Source of the DNA: Candidatus Woesearchaeota archaeon
GTDB lineage: Archaea > Nanobdellota > Nanobdellia > SCGC-AAA011-G17 > ARS1403
NCBI GenBank assembly: GCA_018302505.1
Contig: JAGVZL010000012.1
Location: forward strand, 1-38,188
DNA length: 38,188 nt
Direction: 5' to 3'
Both the position numbers and the translations under genes were made by a program. Below, piece by piece: positions 9,183 to 17,825 of the stretch (positions within the stretch are counted from its first letter, which is position 1; every line of letters begins with the position of its first letter). The notes below the pieces were generated by a model that was given only the letters and a program-made list of their open reading frames with translations, did not search any database and was not told the DNA's origin.

Positions 9183-10421
9183 CTAAAACCATTTATTCAA
9201 TTTCATCTGAGTTTTAACCATCTGTAATAACATGCTCTGTTTTAATATTGGATTTATATCAAATCTGAAATTTTTAATCATTAATTCTCCAATAAATTTC
9301 AACATTTCATCTTCATTTTTAAAATAAGTCGGTTCAGAACTTAAGGATTTTCTAACACTGTTTCTGCAAACCCAAACACCTAAGGGAACATCATATTCAG
9401 GCAAAACAAACCTTAAAACTAAAACAGAACTTTGTCTTTTTATTCCATCTAAATATTGTAAGATGGGAAGTCTAGCTGCATAATATCCACCTGCAGTTTC
9501 CTCAGCATAATTTTTCCTTCCATCATAAGTCTCATAATCAGTTGTAAAATTGCCTTTAGGCATCATCATCTCAAATAATTCATAGGAAAATAATTCAGGG
9601 AAAAATAATATTAAATAATAATTTCCTAAATGCCCTCCAAAATAAAAATAATAATCATCAATCATCTTATAATCTCTTATCTTATTTAACAAAAATTTTC
9701 CAATTGAATCATCAACCGCAGTGATAGAATTTCTAGTGGGGACTAATACTCTATTTTTCTTCAGTCCTGTAACTCCAATAGAAAGAATCTGGGATAAAGA
9801 TCTTTCATCCAACCCTTTAGAATACAAATATTTCAACCCCTCAACAGATTTTAAATCAGTATCGGAATAAACTTTATCTACATAACTTGGAATTTTAGTA
9901 TTTGAAACTAATTTAATATTTTTTAATTCAGCAGAAGGCCCCATAGGAGCTAAATAAGTATCAAAATTTATTCTTGGTCTGGGTTTTTTATTTAATTCAA
10001 CTTCCATATCTGATTGAACAGATGCCATACCAACTTCCTTAACTATCTCTAACAATCTATTGCTCAGCCTTATATCAGAAACTTTAGCTCTAAATCTGGA
10101 ATTAATTAATTCTTGTCTATACTTTATTATCTGATTCACATTTATGTTTTTCTCGCTCCAATAGTTAGGAGAATCGTATAGCTTAGCATTTTCTTTCAAG
10201 TCTGGAACGCTCATAATGCCGACATTAACATTTGGATAAGCTAATTTGGAACCAATAAAAACAGTTGGAGGAGAAACTCCGTAAAATTCTTGTTTTAAAT
10301 CTTTTATTTCAACGCTTCTAAATCCGTATTTTGAATCTGTTACATCCCATCTTTTTTTAGGTAAAACTCTCTTTTCTTTTTCAACTAATTTCCTATTATT
10401 AAAAATATCAAAATTATGCAT
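9183..10421 (-). CDS. nre: Nre family DNA repair protein with C-terminal PCNA-interacting motif
   Basis: 412 residues from the chosen ATG. DUF650-type N-domain signature: 'EFYGVSPPTVFIGSKLAYPN' followed by 'NVGIMSVPD' (about residues 43-72). The DUF651-type C-domain includes 'ILQYLDGIKRQSSVLVLR' and 'VPLGVWVCRNSVRKSL'. The last eight residues, QMKLNKWF, fit a PIP box (Q-x-x-hydrophobic-x-x-aromatic-aromatic) at the very end, as in Nre proteins shown to bind PCNA. The N-terminal Cys zinc finger of many NreA proteins is absent. The start at 10421 is preferred over 10487: a TATA box (TATTTATACTTTA on the minus strand) lies between the two, and GCGGGGG precedes the later ATG. Confidence 0.85.
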   Translation of the reverse strand: MHNFDIFNNRKLVEKEKRVLPKKRWDVTDSKYGFRSVEIKDLKQEFYGVSPPTVFIGSKLAYPNVNVGIMSVPDLKENAKLYDSPNYWSEKNINVNQIIKYRQELINSRFRAKVSDIRLSNRLLEIVKEVGMASVQSDMEVELNKKPRPRINFDTYLAPMGPSAELKNIKLVSNTKIPSYVDKVYSDTDLKSVEGLKYLYSKGLDERSLSQILSIGVTGLKKNRVLVPTRNSITAVDDSIGKFLLNKIRDYKMIDDYYFYFGGHLGNYYLILFFPELFSYELFEMMMPKGNFTTDYETYDGRKNYAEETAGGYYAARLPILQYLDGIKRQSSVLVLRFVLPEYDVPLGVWVCRNSVRKSLSSEPTYFKNEDEMLKFIGELMIKNFRFDINPILKQSMLLQMVKTQMKLNKWF

Positions 10422-10504
10422 ATTTCCCCCGCAATAATATAAGACTTTAAAGTATAAATATTTTCCCGAAAGCCTTTTATAGAACAAGAAAAAATATTAT
10501 ACTA

Positions 10505-10876
10505 ATGATGAATAATCTTGGTAGATATAGAAGAGTCTATAAATATATCAAAAATTTAGAAAGAAAAAGCAAAACAGGCAGTACCAGAGAAACAAAAACA
10601 TTATTCAGAAAGTTAAAATTCACAGGTTACAAATTAAAGACTTTGGAAATGATAAGAATGGTTTCTTTCATATTGCTTTACTCTTCAATTACTTCAGCGG
10701 TCGTTTCAGTAATTCCAGGCTTTGAAAGCTTATCCAAAACAGTAATAAGGCTGTCAAGTTTAATCGGTTCAACAATATTCTTAATTATCGTGGGAATAAC
10801 TTCAAAATTAATCTCTTGGTATATGATAGATCTGCATTTAATTTCAAGTGAGTTAATAGCAATTTATAAAAAATAA
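10505..10876 (+). CDS. Small membrane protein with basic N-terminus (unknown)
   Basis: 123 residues. The first ~50 are strongly basic and cytoplasmic-looking. Two or three hydrophobic stretches follow (about residues 50-68 and 78-105). I recognise no family. It diverges from nre and has its own TATA-like CTTTTATAGAA about 26 bases before the tandem ATGs at 10505/10508, which suggests a leaderless transcript. Its stop codon directly abuts the stop codon of the convergent tfe gene. Confidence 0.6.
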   Translation: MMNNLGRYRRVYKYIKNLERKSKTGSTRETKTLFRKLKFTGYKLKTLEMIRMVSFILLYSSITSAVVSVIPGFESLSKTVIRLSSLIGSTIFLIIVGITSKLISWYMIDLHLISSELIAIYKK

Positions 10877-11578
10877 TTATTTCCTGTTTCTAGTTGGTTT
10901 TTTTATTGTAGTCTTTTTCTTCTGAGTTTTTTTAGTTATTTTCTTTTTTGCTGTTTTCTTCTTTGTAGTTTTTATTTTTGGTTTTGCAGTAGTTGTTTTC
11001 TTAGAAGTTTTCCTAATCCTTCTTGTTGGAGTTTTTCTAGGTGCCCTCTTAACGGTTTCAACAAAAGGAATCTCCAATCTTCTGTTAATTTCATTAATCT
11101 CTCTCTCTATGGCATTAATCCTCTTTGAACTTTCTTCACGCTCTAAAACTTTCCCGCAGTCAGGGCATTTAAAATTATGCTCCATTGCCATTTCAAAATT
11201 CATTCTCACAGCACCGCAGTCTTCGCTCTTGCAGGTAAAATAGTTCCCCTCACTCTCATTCTCCAGTCTCTCTTTTAAATGTTTTAATTTATCTTTTTTT
11301 AATCTCAAAAATAAATTATATGCTTTTAACTCATCAAAAGTCCAATAATAAATATACCAGCCTTTTTTCTTGTCTTTTTTTCTTGTAAACGAAACTAAAT
11401 TGTGAGAATACAACCTATAAAGCATATTTCTAACTTGATTTACTGTTAAATTTAATTTTTCAGCAATTTTAAATTCACTCACATCTACCTTGCCTTTAAT
11501 AAGTTCAACAAGTTGTACAACATCTCTGCCGGCAATTTCTTCAACTAATTCAGTTACTATCTCAGTATCCAACACCAT
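10877..11578 (-). CDS. tfe: Transcription factor E alpha subunit with long basic tail
   Basis: 233 residues. TFE helps TBP, TFB and RNA polymerase open promoters. The N-terminal winged helix (about 15-90) contains 'VSEFKIAEKLNLTVNQVRNMLYRLYSHNLV' region and the aromatic wing 'GWYIYYWTF'. A coiled-coil linker leads to a zinc ribbon with Cys116, Cys121, Cys138 and Cys141. Homologues stop soon after the ribbon and a short helix; here a further ~55 residues (about 179-233) are almost entirely Lys, Arg, Thr and Pro, like a histone H1 tail. The tail may add nonspecific DNA binding. The assignment of the core is secure. Confidence 0.93.
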   Translation of the reverse strand: MVLDTEIVTELVEEIAGRDVVQLVELIKGKVDVSEFKIAEKLNLTVNQVRNMLYRLYSHNLVSFTRKKDKKKGWYIYYWTFDELKAYNLFLRLKKDKLKHLKERLENESEGNYFTCKSEDCGAVRMNFEMAMEHNFKCPDCGKVLEREESSKRINAIEREINEINRRLEIPFVETVKRAPRKTPTRRIRKTSKKTTTAKPKIKTTKKKTAKKKITKKTQKKKTTIKKPTRNRK

Positions 11579-11702
11579 TTATTTAAAAATTGACAAATGG
11601 GGTTAAAAAATCTTTCGATTTAATGTATTTACTACATCACAATAATAAGGAAAGCTTTTTATATAAAAGTAGTATTTTTATCATAAAAAGGAGGTGCCTT
11701 TC

Positions 11703-12110
11703 ATGGGGCTATTTGGTAAAAAGAAAGAAGATTTTAGGGATAGGGTAAGACCGCCAACATTTCCAGGTTTATCGGAACCATCTTTTCCGAGTTATGAACC
11801 TTCATTTCCAAGTTCTTCAGATGACATAAAACAAGCAGTTACTAGGCCTTTATTTCCAGAGGGAAGAAGTTTTAGTAAAATGCCTCACCTAGAAGAGGAA
11901 AAAGCAATATTTGTTCAGATAGATAAATACAAAGAAGCTATTGACACATTGGAGATGATTAAAGAAAAACTGAAAACATCACAATCAATCTTAAATGAGT
12001 TAAATGAATTAAAAAAACAGGAAGACGCAGAGTTTTCAGAGTGGCAGTCAAATATAGAAGAAATAAAAGAAAAATTATCTGTAGTGGATAATAATCTATT
12101 TGAGGTATAG
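11703..12110 (+). CDS. Unknown protein with disordered N-terminus and C-terminal coiled coil
   Basis: 135 residues from ATG 11703. GGAGGTG at 11690-11696 is a textbook Shine-Dalgarno six bases before this ATG; an in-frame GTG at 11694 lies inside it and is rejected. TTTTATATAAAAG around 11657-11669 is the TATA box. The N-terminus 'MGLFGKKKEDF' is followed by Pro/Ser/Phe repeats 'PSFPSYEPSFPSS' (low complexity) and then a predicted coiled coil (about 68-130). No family recognised. It sits 2 bases ahead of the next gene and is probably cotranscribed with it. Confidence 0.7.
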   Translation: MGLFGKKKEDFRDRVRPPTFPGLSEPSFPSYEPSFPSSSDDIKQAVTRPLFPEGRSFSKMPHLEEEKAIFVQIDKYKEAIDTLEMIKEKLKTSQSILNELNELKKQEDAEFSEWQSNIEEIKEKLSVVDNNLFEV

Positions 12111-12112
12111 TA

Positions 12113-12565
12113 ATGCCGCAAAGAAAAGGAGCAAAGGGGACTCAGCAAGTTAAAAGAAAGCCTAAAATAATACATGCGCAGATAAAGAGTCCTGTCCTCT
12201 TAAGAAAAACAATTCTAGAAGCTAGTATCTTATCTTTAGAAAACCTAAAAATCTTAAAGAATATTAGGCAGATTAAAAGAAGAAAGGATAAGTTAAAAAT
12301 GCATTTAAGAAAAGAATGCAAAGAAATGAAAGATATGACTGATAAATTTGAAGAATTGATTCCTCATCCTAGTGAAATCGGGATTAATGTTGAGAGAGAG
12401 TCAGAAAGGGAAATAAGAGTAGAGACAAAGGTTGAAGAAAAAAAGCGAAATAAACAGGAAAGGTTAATGGTAAAAACAACAAAGAAAGATGAAAGTCCAT
12501 TTGAACAAAAAGATGAATTTGATTTCGATATAGATAAGTTAAAAGAAAAGATTAAAGGTTTGTAA
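12113..12565 (+). CDS. Unknown basic, helical protein
   Basis: 150 residues. The N-terminal ~30 are basic ('PQRKGAKGTQQVKRKPK'). Then comes a Leu/Lys/Arg-rich helical region ('LENLKILKNIRQIKRRKDKL') and an acidic C-terminal peptide ending 'FDFDIDKLKEKIKGL'. The conserved-looking acidic/aromatic tail could be a docking peptide, but that is speculation. It begins 2 bases after the preceding gene, so the two are likely to work together. No domain is recognised. Confidence 0.6.
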   Translation: MPQRKGAKGTQQVKRKPKIIHAQIKSPVLLRKTILEASILSLENLKILKNIRQIKRRKDKLKMHLRKECKEMKDMTDKFEELIPHPSEIGINVERESEREIRVETKVEEKKRNKQERLMVKTTKKDESPFEQKDEFDFDIDKLKEKIKGL

Positions 12566-12567
12566 AA

Positions 12568-14316
12568 TTATTTCTCTAAAATTCCTTTTATTCTTCTTAT
12601 CCCAGCACTTGAGCTTTCTTCTTTAACGATCCTAAATTTTCCTTTTATATTTTTAGTATTCTCAACATGCGGTCCTGTGCATATCTCTTTAGAATATCTT
12701 CCAATAGTATAAACACTCACGACATTGCCATATCTCTCTTCAAATATTCCTGAAGCTCCTGATTTTCTAGCATCCCCTAAACTCATCTCTTCACTCTTAA
12801 CATCTAAATGTGCATTTATTTTTTCATTGACTTCATCTTCAATTTTCTTTTTCTCTTCATCAGTTAATTTCCTGTCAAAATTAAAATCAAATCTTATCCT
12901 CTCTTTTGTAATATTGCTTCCCCTCTGCTCAATATCGTGGCTTAAATTATTTTTCAGGGCCTGTAATAATAAATGGGTAACTGTGTGATACTGTGTTACT
13001 TCTTCGCTATTATCTGCTAATCCTGATTTAAAAACGCCTTTGGTTGCTTGTCTGCTTAAATCCTGATGTCTCTTATATTCCTCCCAGAATGTCTCCTCTT
13101 CAACTCTAAAGCCTTTTTCCTCAGCCAATTCGATTGTCATCTCTAAAGGGAAACCATAACTAGTAAACAAGACAAAGGCAATTTTTCCTGATAATTCTTT
13201 TCCATCTAATTTGGAAATTTCTTTTTCAAAGATTCTTAGCCCAGAAGTCAAAGTTTTCTCAAATTTCTCATTCTCTTTTTTTAACTCATCCAAAATAAAC
13301 AATTCTTTCTTCTTAAGTCCGTCATAGGTCTCTCGATAAATTTCAATAACCTTCTTAGCAACTTCATTCAAACCATCCTTATCCAAGTCTATAAGTCTCG
13401 CATATCTTGATGCTCTTCTAATTAATCTTCTCAAAACATATCCATGCCCTAAATTGCTAGGAACAATTTTTTCATTTAAAATAAAAACAGAAGTTTTAAT
13501 ATGGTCTGCAATTATTCTTTCAGCTTTAATATCATCTTTCCTTGATAAATGTCTAATTGTTTTTAAAATAGGTAAAAATAAATCCGTTTCAAATACATTC
13601 TTCTTTCCTTGCAGCAGCATTGCTGTCCTCTCAACACCCATTCCTGTGTCAACATTTTTTTGTTTTAAACTTTCTAATTTGCCATTTTGTAATTTATTAT
13701 ACTGCATAAAAACATCATTCCAAATCTCTACCCATCTTGAATCGCCGGGGTTAAATTGTTCAGGAGCTTTTTCATCTCCAGCCCAATAGAACATTTCTGT
13801 ATCCGGACCACAAGGGCCAGTTGTTCCTGCAGGCCCCCACCAATTATCTTCTTTTCCTAGAAAAATAATTCTTTTACTTGAAATCCCTAATTTTTTCCAA
13901 ACCTCTGCACTTTCTTCATCTTTATCCGCATTCTTATCTCCAACAAAGCAAGTAATAGCTAATTTCTCTATAGGTATATTAAGTTCTTTAGTTAAAAACT
14001 CAAAACTCATCTCAATAGCTTCTTTCTTGAAATAATCCCCCAAACTCCAGTTTCCAAGCATTTCAAAAAAAGTTAAATGGACATCATCACCAACATCATC
14101 TATATCCCCAGTTCTTATGCATCTTTGAATATTAACTAATCTTTTGCCTAAAGGATGTTTCTGTCCTAATAAATAAGGAACCAAAGGATGCATTCCGGCA
14201 GTTGTAAACAAAACAGTAGGATCGTTTTCAGGAATCAAACTTGAATTTCTAATCTCTTTATGTCCTTTTTTCTTAAAAAATTCAATATATCTTCTTTTTA
14301 ATTCATTGCCTTTCAT
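12568..14316 (-). CDS. alaS: Alanyl-tRNA synthetase, short bacterial/CPR-type
   Basis: 582 residues. The catalytic core starts 'RRYIEFFKKKGHKEI' with 'SSLIPENDPTVLFTTAGMHP', 'RCIRTGDIDDVGDDVHLTFF' and 'EMLGNWSLGDYFKKEA'. This is the bacterial pattern, not the archaeal one, which has a YWTTDP-like start. The helical tRNA-recognition domain follows ('GHGYVLRRLIRRASRYA'). The editing domain is complete, with His444/His448 (HTVTH) and Cys546/His550 (CTGPH). The protein ends at 'SSAGIRRIKGILEK', so the C-Ala dimerisation domain (~250 residues in most AlaRS) is missing. Short AlaRS of this look are typical of CPR bacteria; transfer into this lineage is inferred. Confidence 0.94.
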   Translation of the reverse strand: MKGNELKRRYIEFFKKKGHKEIRNSSLIPENDPTVLFTTAGMHPLVPYLLGQKHPLGKRLVNIQRCIRTGDIDDVGDDVHLTFFEMLGNWSLGDYFKKEAIEMSFEFLTKELNIPIEKLAITCFVGDKNADKDEESAEVWKKLGISSKRIIFLGKEDNWWGPAGTTGPCGPDTEMFYWAGDEKAPEQFNPGDSRWVEIWNDVFMQYNKLQNGKLESLKQKNVDTGMGVERTAMLLQGKKNVFETDLFLPILKTIRHLSRKDDIKAERIIADHIKTSVFILNEKIVPSNLGHGYVLRRLIRRASRYARLIDLDKDGLNEVAKKVIEIYRETYDGLKKKELFILDELKKENEKFEKTLTSGLRIFEKEISKLDGKELSGKIAFVLFTSYGFPLEMTIELAEEKGFRVEEETFWEEYKRHQDLSRQATKGVFKSGLADNSEEVTQYHTVTHLLLQALKNNLSHDIEQRGSNITKERIRFDFNFDRKLTDEEKKKIEDEVNEKINAHLDVKSEEMSLGDARKSGASGIFEERYGNVVSVYTIGRYSKEICTGPHVENTKNIKGKFRIVKEESSSAGIRRIKGILEK

Positions 14317-14349
14317 TCTATAAGATTTAACTAATTAAGTTTAAAAGAT

Positions 14350-14910
14350 TTACTCATTCAAACTTTCCAAGAATTTATTAAAAATTTCTTCAGAAACACA
14401 GTTTCCTGCTACACATAGATTGCTTCTGCACTCAAAGTTATTAAAGCAGGCATCTTCATCAAATAACTGAATCTCTAATTCCTTAGTAGTTTCGCAGTAA
14501 GTTCCATCTTTTATTCTGGTTCCTATAGGCAAGCAAACGCCGTCAAAATAACAGCCGTCAGTGCATTTCCCAAACTTAGAGTCTCCCAATACTACTTCTC
14601 CTCTTTCTAAACAAACCCCTTTCCCATTTTTAGTGCCACAACCATTCTCACAATAAATCTCTTGAACCAAACCATTACTCCTGTCTCCAACACAATAGTA
14701 TTCATATAAGGTAGTCCCATTCACACATGTATCTTTTTTAGCAATTTCATCATAGCCAACTAGATTACCTCCGATAAGAGGATCTATACCATTATCGCTG
14801 TCTATACAAGCACTCACAACATTGCCGCTAACATCTAAGAACTCAATTCTAAACATAGCTACAAAACCAAATGCTAATAATGCTATAAAAAATATATCCA
14901 CCTTCTTCAT
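14350..14910 (-). CDS. Exported Cys-rich protein
   Basis: 186 residues: an N-terminal hydrophobic segment (about 5-22, signal or anchor) and about 16 Cys residues in three modules. Module 1 is 'CIDSDNGIDP...KKDTC...EYYC...IYCENGCGTKNGKGVC'. Module 2 is 'GKCTDGCYFDGVCLPIGTRI'. Module 3 is 'CFNNFECRSNLCVAGNC'. Such modules recur in secreted DPANN proteins and probably form small disulfide knots. Likely location: cell surface, anchored by the N-terminal helix. Function unknown. It lies between alaS and leuS on the same strand. Confidence 0.65.
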   Translation of the reverse strand: MKKVDIFFIALLAFGFVAMFRIEFLDVSGNVVSACIDSDNGIDPLIGGNLVGYDEIAKKDTCVNGTTLYEYYCVGDRSNGLVQEIYCENGCGTKNGKGVCLERGEVVLGDSKFGKCTDGCYFDGVCLPIGTRIKDGTYCETTKELEIQLFDEDACFNNFECRSNLCVAGNCVSEEIFNKFLESLNE

Positions 14911-14944
14911 AGTATATCTTAGAATAACTTATAGTATAAAAATC

Positions 14945-17575
14945 TTACTCAACCAAAATACCTGGTTTAAACGGCAAAGCTTTCCCATTATCTTCTTCTA
15001 AAATATCAATTTTTAATTTAAACTCTTTTTGTATATCTAAAGAATTTTCTTTTAAAATTTTAATCTCAGTTTTCCTATCTAAGATAACATCATCCACGCC
15101 TTTTTTCAGTAACATGGGAACTAATTTAGCAATGTCTTTTTCATGCCCTTTAATCATTAAAGTCTGCATAACTTCGCTTTTATTTCTCGAATCTAATTCT
15201 TTAAATTTCCTAAAAGTTTCATATTTCCATTCATCAGCAGTATAGACTTTTAATTTTTTAGGGTTTTCAACTTTAATTAATTTCAAGATAGCATGTAAAT
15301 CAGAGATAAATCCTGAAATAAATTCATCTTCTTTATCTAATTTTTCATCTATTTTATTTTCATAATATTTAGGCCAGATAGCTAAAGAAATATATCCTTC
15401 ATTATGGTATTCGTATAATTCTTCACAGATATGCGGAGCAAAGCAGCTAAAAACAATCAAGAATTTTTTATAAGCATCTTCAAATACTTCTCTAGAAACA
15501 TCTTTTTTAACCTTGCTTAAATAATTTACAAACTCCTGTGCTTTTATCAAAGCTATATTAAAATTAAAACTATCAATATTTTCTCCAGTTTCTTTAATAA
15601 ATTTATTTAATTTGCTGGTTAAATGTTTGTCAAATCTATTGCTCTCGCTTTTGCTTTTATCTTTAAGACCATAAACCCTGTTAATAAATTTATAAGCTCC
15701 TTCTATTCCTTTATCATCCCACTCAACAGTTTTTCCTGGATGAGCTAAAACTAATAAAAATACTCTAACACTATCCACTCCATATTTTCTAATCATTTCA
15801 TCCTGAGTCACAACATTACCTTTGCTTTTGCTCATCTTAGCTCCGTCTTTATACAAAATTCCTTGGGTAAATAATTTAGAAAAAGGTTCATCAAAGTTTA
15901 ATAATTTCATATCCCTTAAAGCTTTTACAAAAAATCTTGCATAAAGTAAATGCAAAACAGCATGTTCTGCCCCTCCAATATACTGGTCAACAGGCATCCA
16001 ATAATTTACACTTTTAATATCAAATGCTCCTTCATTAAATTTATTATTGCAGTATCTTAAAAAATACCAGCTGGAATCAAAGAAAGTATCCATAGTATCA
16101 GTCTCTCTTTCTGCACTTCCTAAACATTTAGGGCATTGAACTTTCAAAAATTCCTTATTCGTCTTCAAAGGATTAGATTTGCCGGTAAATTCAACCTTGA
16201 CAGGAAGTTCTATAGGTAAATCTTCTTCAATAACCGGAACATATCCGCATTTCTTGCACTTAATCATCGGAATCGGAGTTCCCCAATATCTCTGTCTGGA
16301 AATTAACCAATCCCTCAATTTATATTGAACCGTTCCTTCTCCGTATCCCATCTCTTCCAAATAATTAATTATTTCTTTTATAGCTTCAAAATTATTTAAT
16401 CCGTTAAATCTTTCTTCAGAATTGACAATTATTCCGTCATCAATATAAGCTCTAACCATATTCTCGGCATCTAATCCATGCTCTCTAGGCTGTATTACAA
16501 CTTTAACAGGAATTTTATATTTTTCAGCAAATTCAAAATCTCTTTGATCATGAGCGGGAACAGCCATCACAGCTCCTGTCCCATATTCAGCTAAAACAAA
16601 ATTAGCAGTGTAAATAGGAACAGTTTCATTATTAACAGGATTTATTCCGTATCTGCCGATAAAGATGCCTTCTTTTTCTTTGTCATCAGCTGTTCTTGAA
16701 TATTTATCTTCCTTAGAAACTTTTTCTATAAACTTTTTAACCTTATCTTCATATTTAGTCCCTTTAACCATCTCTAAAACTTTAGGATGCTCAGGGGCAT
16801 AAACTAAAAAAGTAACTCCCCATAAAGTATCAGGTCTTGTTGTAAAAACTTGTATTATCTCCTTAGAATCTTTTAGCTTAAAATTAACAAATGTTCCATG
16901 GCTTCTTCCAATCCAGTTTCTCTGCATAATTCTAATTTTTTCAGGCCAGCCGTCTAACTTTTTAATATCTTTTAATAATTCATCAGCATATTTAGTAATC
17001 TTCAAGAACCATTGTTCTAAAGGTTTTATTTCTACAGGGTTATGGCATCTCCAGCAATTCCCCTCTTCAACCTGCTCATTAGCTAGTACAGTACCGCAGC
17101 TATCGCACCAATTTACATTAGCTTTCTTCCTTTCAACTAAACCTTGTTCATAAAATTTTAAGAACAGCCATTGATTCCATTTATAATAATTAACATCACA
17201 GGTTTTTATCACTCTATCCCAATCATAACTATTCCCTAAAGCTTTTAATTGAGAAGTAAAATTCTTTATTGCTTTATCTGTATATTCTTTAGGATGTGTT
17301 TTTTCTTTTATTGCGGCATTTTCAGCAGGCAGTCCAAAAGCATCAAATCCCATAGGATACAAAACATTAAATCCTTTCAGTCTCTTATATCTCGCATAAA
17401 CATCTCCAATAGCATAATTTCTTGAATGCCCCATATGCAAACCCTGACCTGAAGGATATGGAAACATCTCTAAAACATAGCTCTTCTTTTTTTTAGAATT
17501 ATTGTCTACTTTAAAGACTTTATATTTATCCCATTTTTCCTGCCATTTCTTATCTATCTCTAAAAATTGAACCAT
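14945..17575 (-). CDS. leuS: Leucyl-tRNA synthetase, bacterial-type
   Basis: 876 residues, a class I synthetase. The HIGH motif is HMGH at residues 47-50 in 'PYPSGQGLHMGHSRNYAIGD', and KMSKS is near residue 578 ('AKMSKSKGNVV'). The CP1 editing domain is present ('TTRPDTLWGVTFLVYAPEHP', 'GTGAVMAVPAHDQRDFEFA'), as are zinc-knuckle Cys sets ('CDSC...CWRC', 'CKKC...CPKC') and the 'DWLISRQRYWGTPIP' region. Domain order and sequences such as 'MGFDAFGLPAENAAI' are those of bacterial LeuRS; archaeal LeuRS is about 950 residues with a different C-terminus. Horizontal acquisition is inferred. The gene is intact. Confidence 0.96.
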   Translation of the reverse strand: MVQFLEIDKKWQEKWDKYKVFKVDNNSKKKKSYVLEMFPYPSGQGLHMGHSRNYAIGDVYARYKRLKGFNVLYPMGFDAFGLPAENAAIKEKTHPKEYTDKAIKNFTSQLKALGNSYDWDRVIKTCDVNYYKWNQWLFLKFYEQGLVERKKANVNWCDSCGTVLANEQVEEGNCWRCHNPVEIKPLEQWFLKITKYADELLKDIKKLDGWPEKIRIMQRNWIGRSHGTFVNFKLKDSKEIIQVFTTRPDTLWGVTFLVYAPEHPKVLEMVKGTKYEDKVKKFIEKVSKEDKYSRTADDKEKEGIFIGRYGINPVNNETVPIYTANFVLAEYGTGAVMAVPAHDQRDFEFAEKYKIPVKVVIQPREHGLDAENMVRAYIDDGIIVNSEERFNGLNNFEAIKEIINYLEEMGYGEGTVQYKLRDWLISRQRYWGTPIPMIKCKKCGYVPVIEEDLPIELPVKVEFTGKSNPLKTNKEFLKVQCPKCLGSAERETDTMDTFFDSSWYFLRYCNNKFNEGAFDIKSVNYWMPVDQYIGGAEHAVLHLLYARFFVKALRDMKLLNFDEPFSKLFTQGILYKDGAKMSKSKGNVVTQDEMIRKYGVDSVRVFLLVLAHPGKTVEWDDKGIEGAYKFINRVYGLKDKSKSESNRFDKHLTSKLNKFIKETGENIDSFNFNIALIKAQEFVNYLSKVKKDVSREVFEDAYKKFLIVFSCFAPHICEELYEYHNEGYISLAIWPKYYENKIDEKLDKEDEFISGFISDLHAILKLIKVENPKKLKVYTADEWKYETFRKFKELDSRNKSEVMQTLMIKGHEKDIAKLVPMLLKKGVDDVILDRKTEIKILKENSLDIQKEFKLKIDILEEDNGKALPFKPGILVE

Positions 17576-17670
17576 ATAATTCTTTTATAATCCTATAGTT
17601 TAAAAAATTTGTTAATCTAAAAAACAATTTTAAAAACCTTTTTAAATAAAATTAAACGCTAAATCTCTAT

Positions 17671-17745
17671 GGACTCGTAACTCAGCTTGGATAGAGTGCT
17701 AGCCTTCTAAGCTAGAAGTCGAGGGTTCAAATCCCTCCGAGTCCG
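17671..17745 (+). tRNA. tRNA-Arg(UCU)
   Basis: 75 nt, full cloverleaf: acceptor GGACTCG/CGAGTCC with discriminator G17745, D-stem ACTC/GAGT, anticodon stem CTAGC/GCTAG with loop CTTCTAA (anticodon TCT), and T-stem GAGGG/CCCTC with loop TTCAAAT. CCA is not encoded. A TATA-like CTTTTTAAATAAAA lies about 25-35 bases upstream. Confidence 0.97.
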
Positions 17746-17825
17746 CTTTATTTTGGATAACTCATAAAATATCTCTTCCGGAAAGAGAAACTCTTTTAAA
17801 TTCTATTATAACCAAATAAATTTAG

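Noticed and set aside
10422-10487. Longer N-terminus for Nre
   Set aside because: A TATA box lies between the two starts, and the Cys/Tyr-rich extra residues do not resemble the family.
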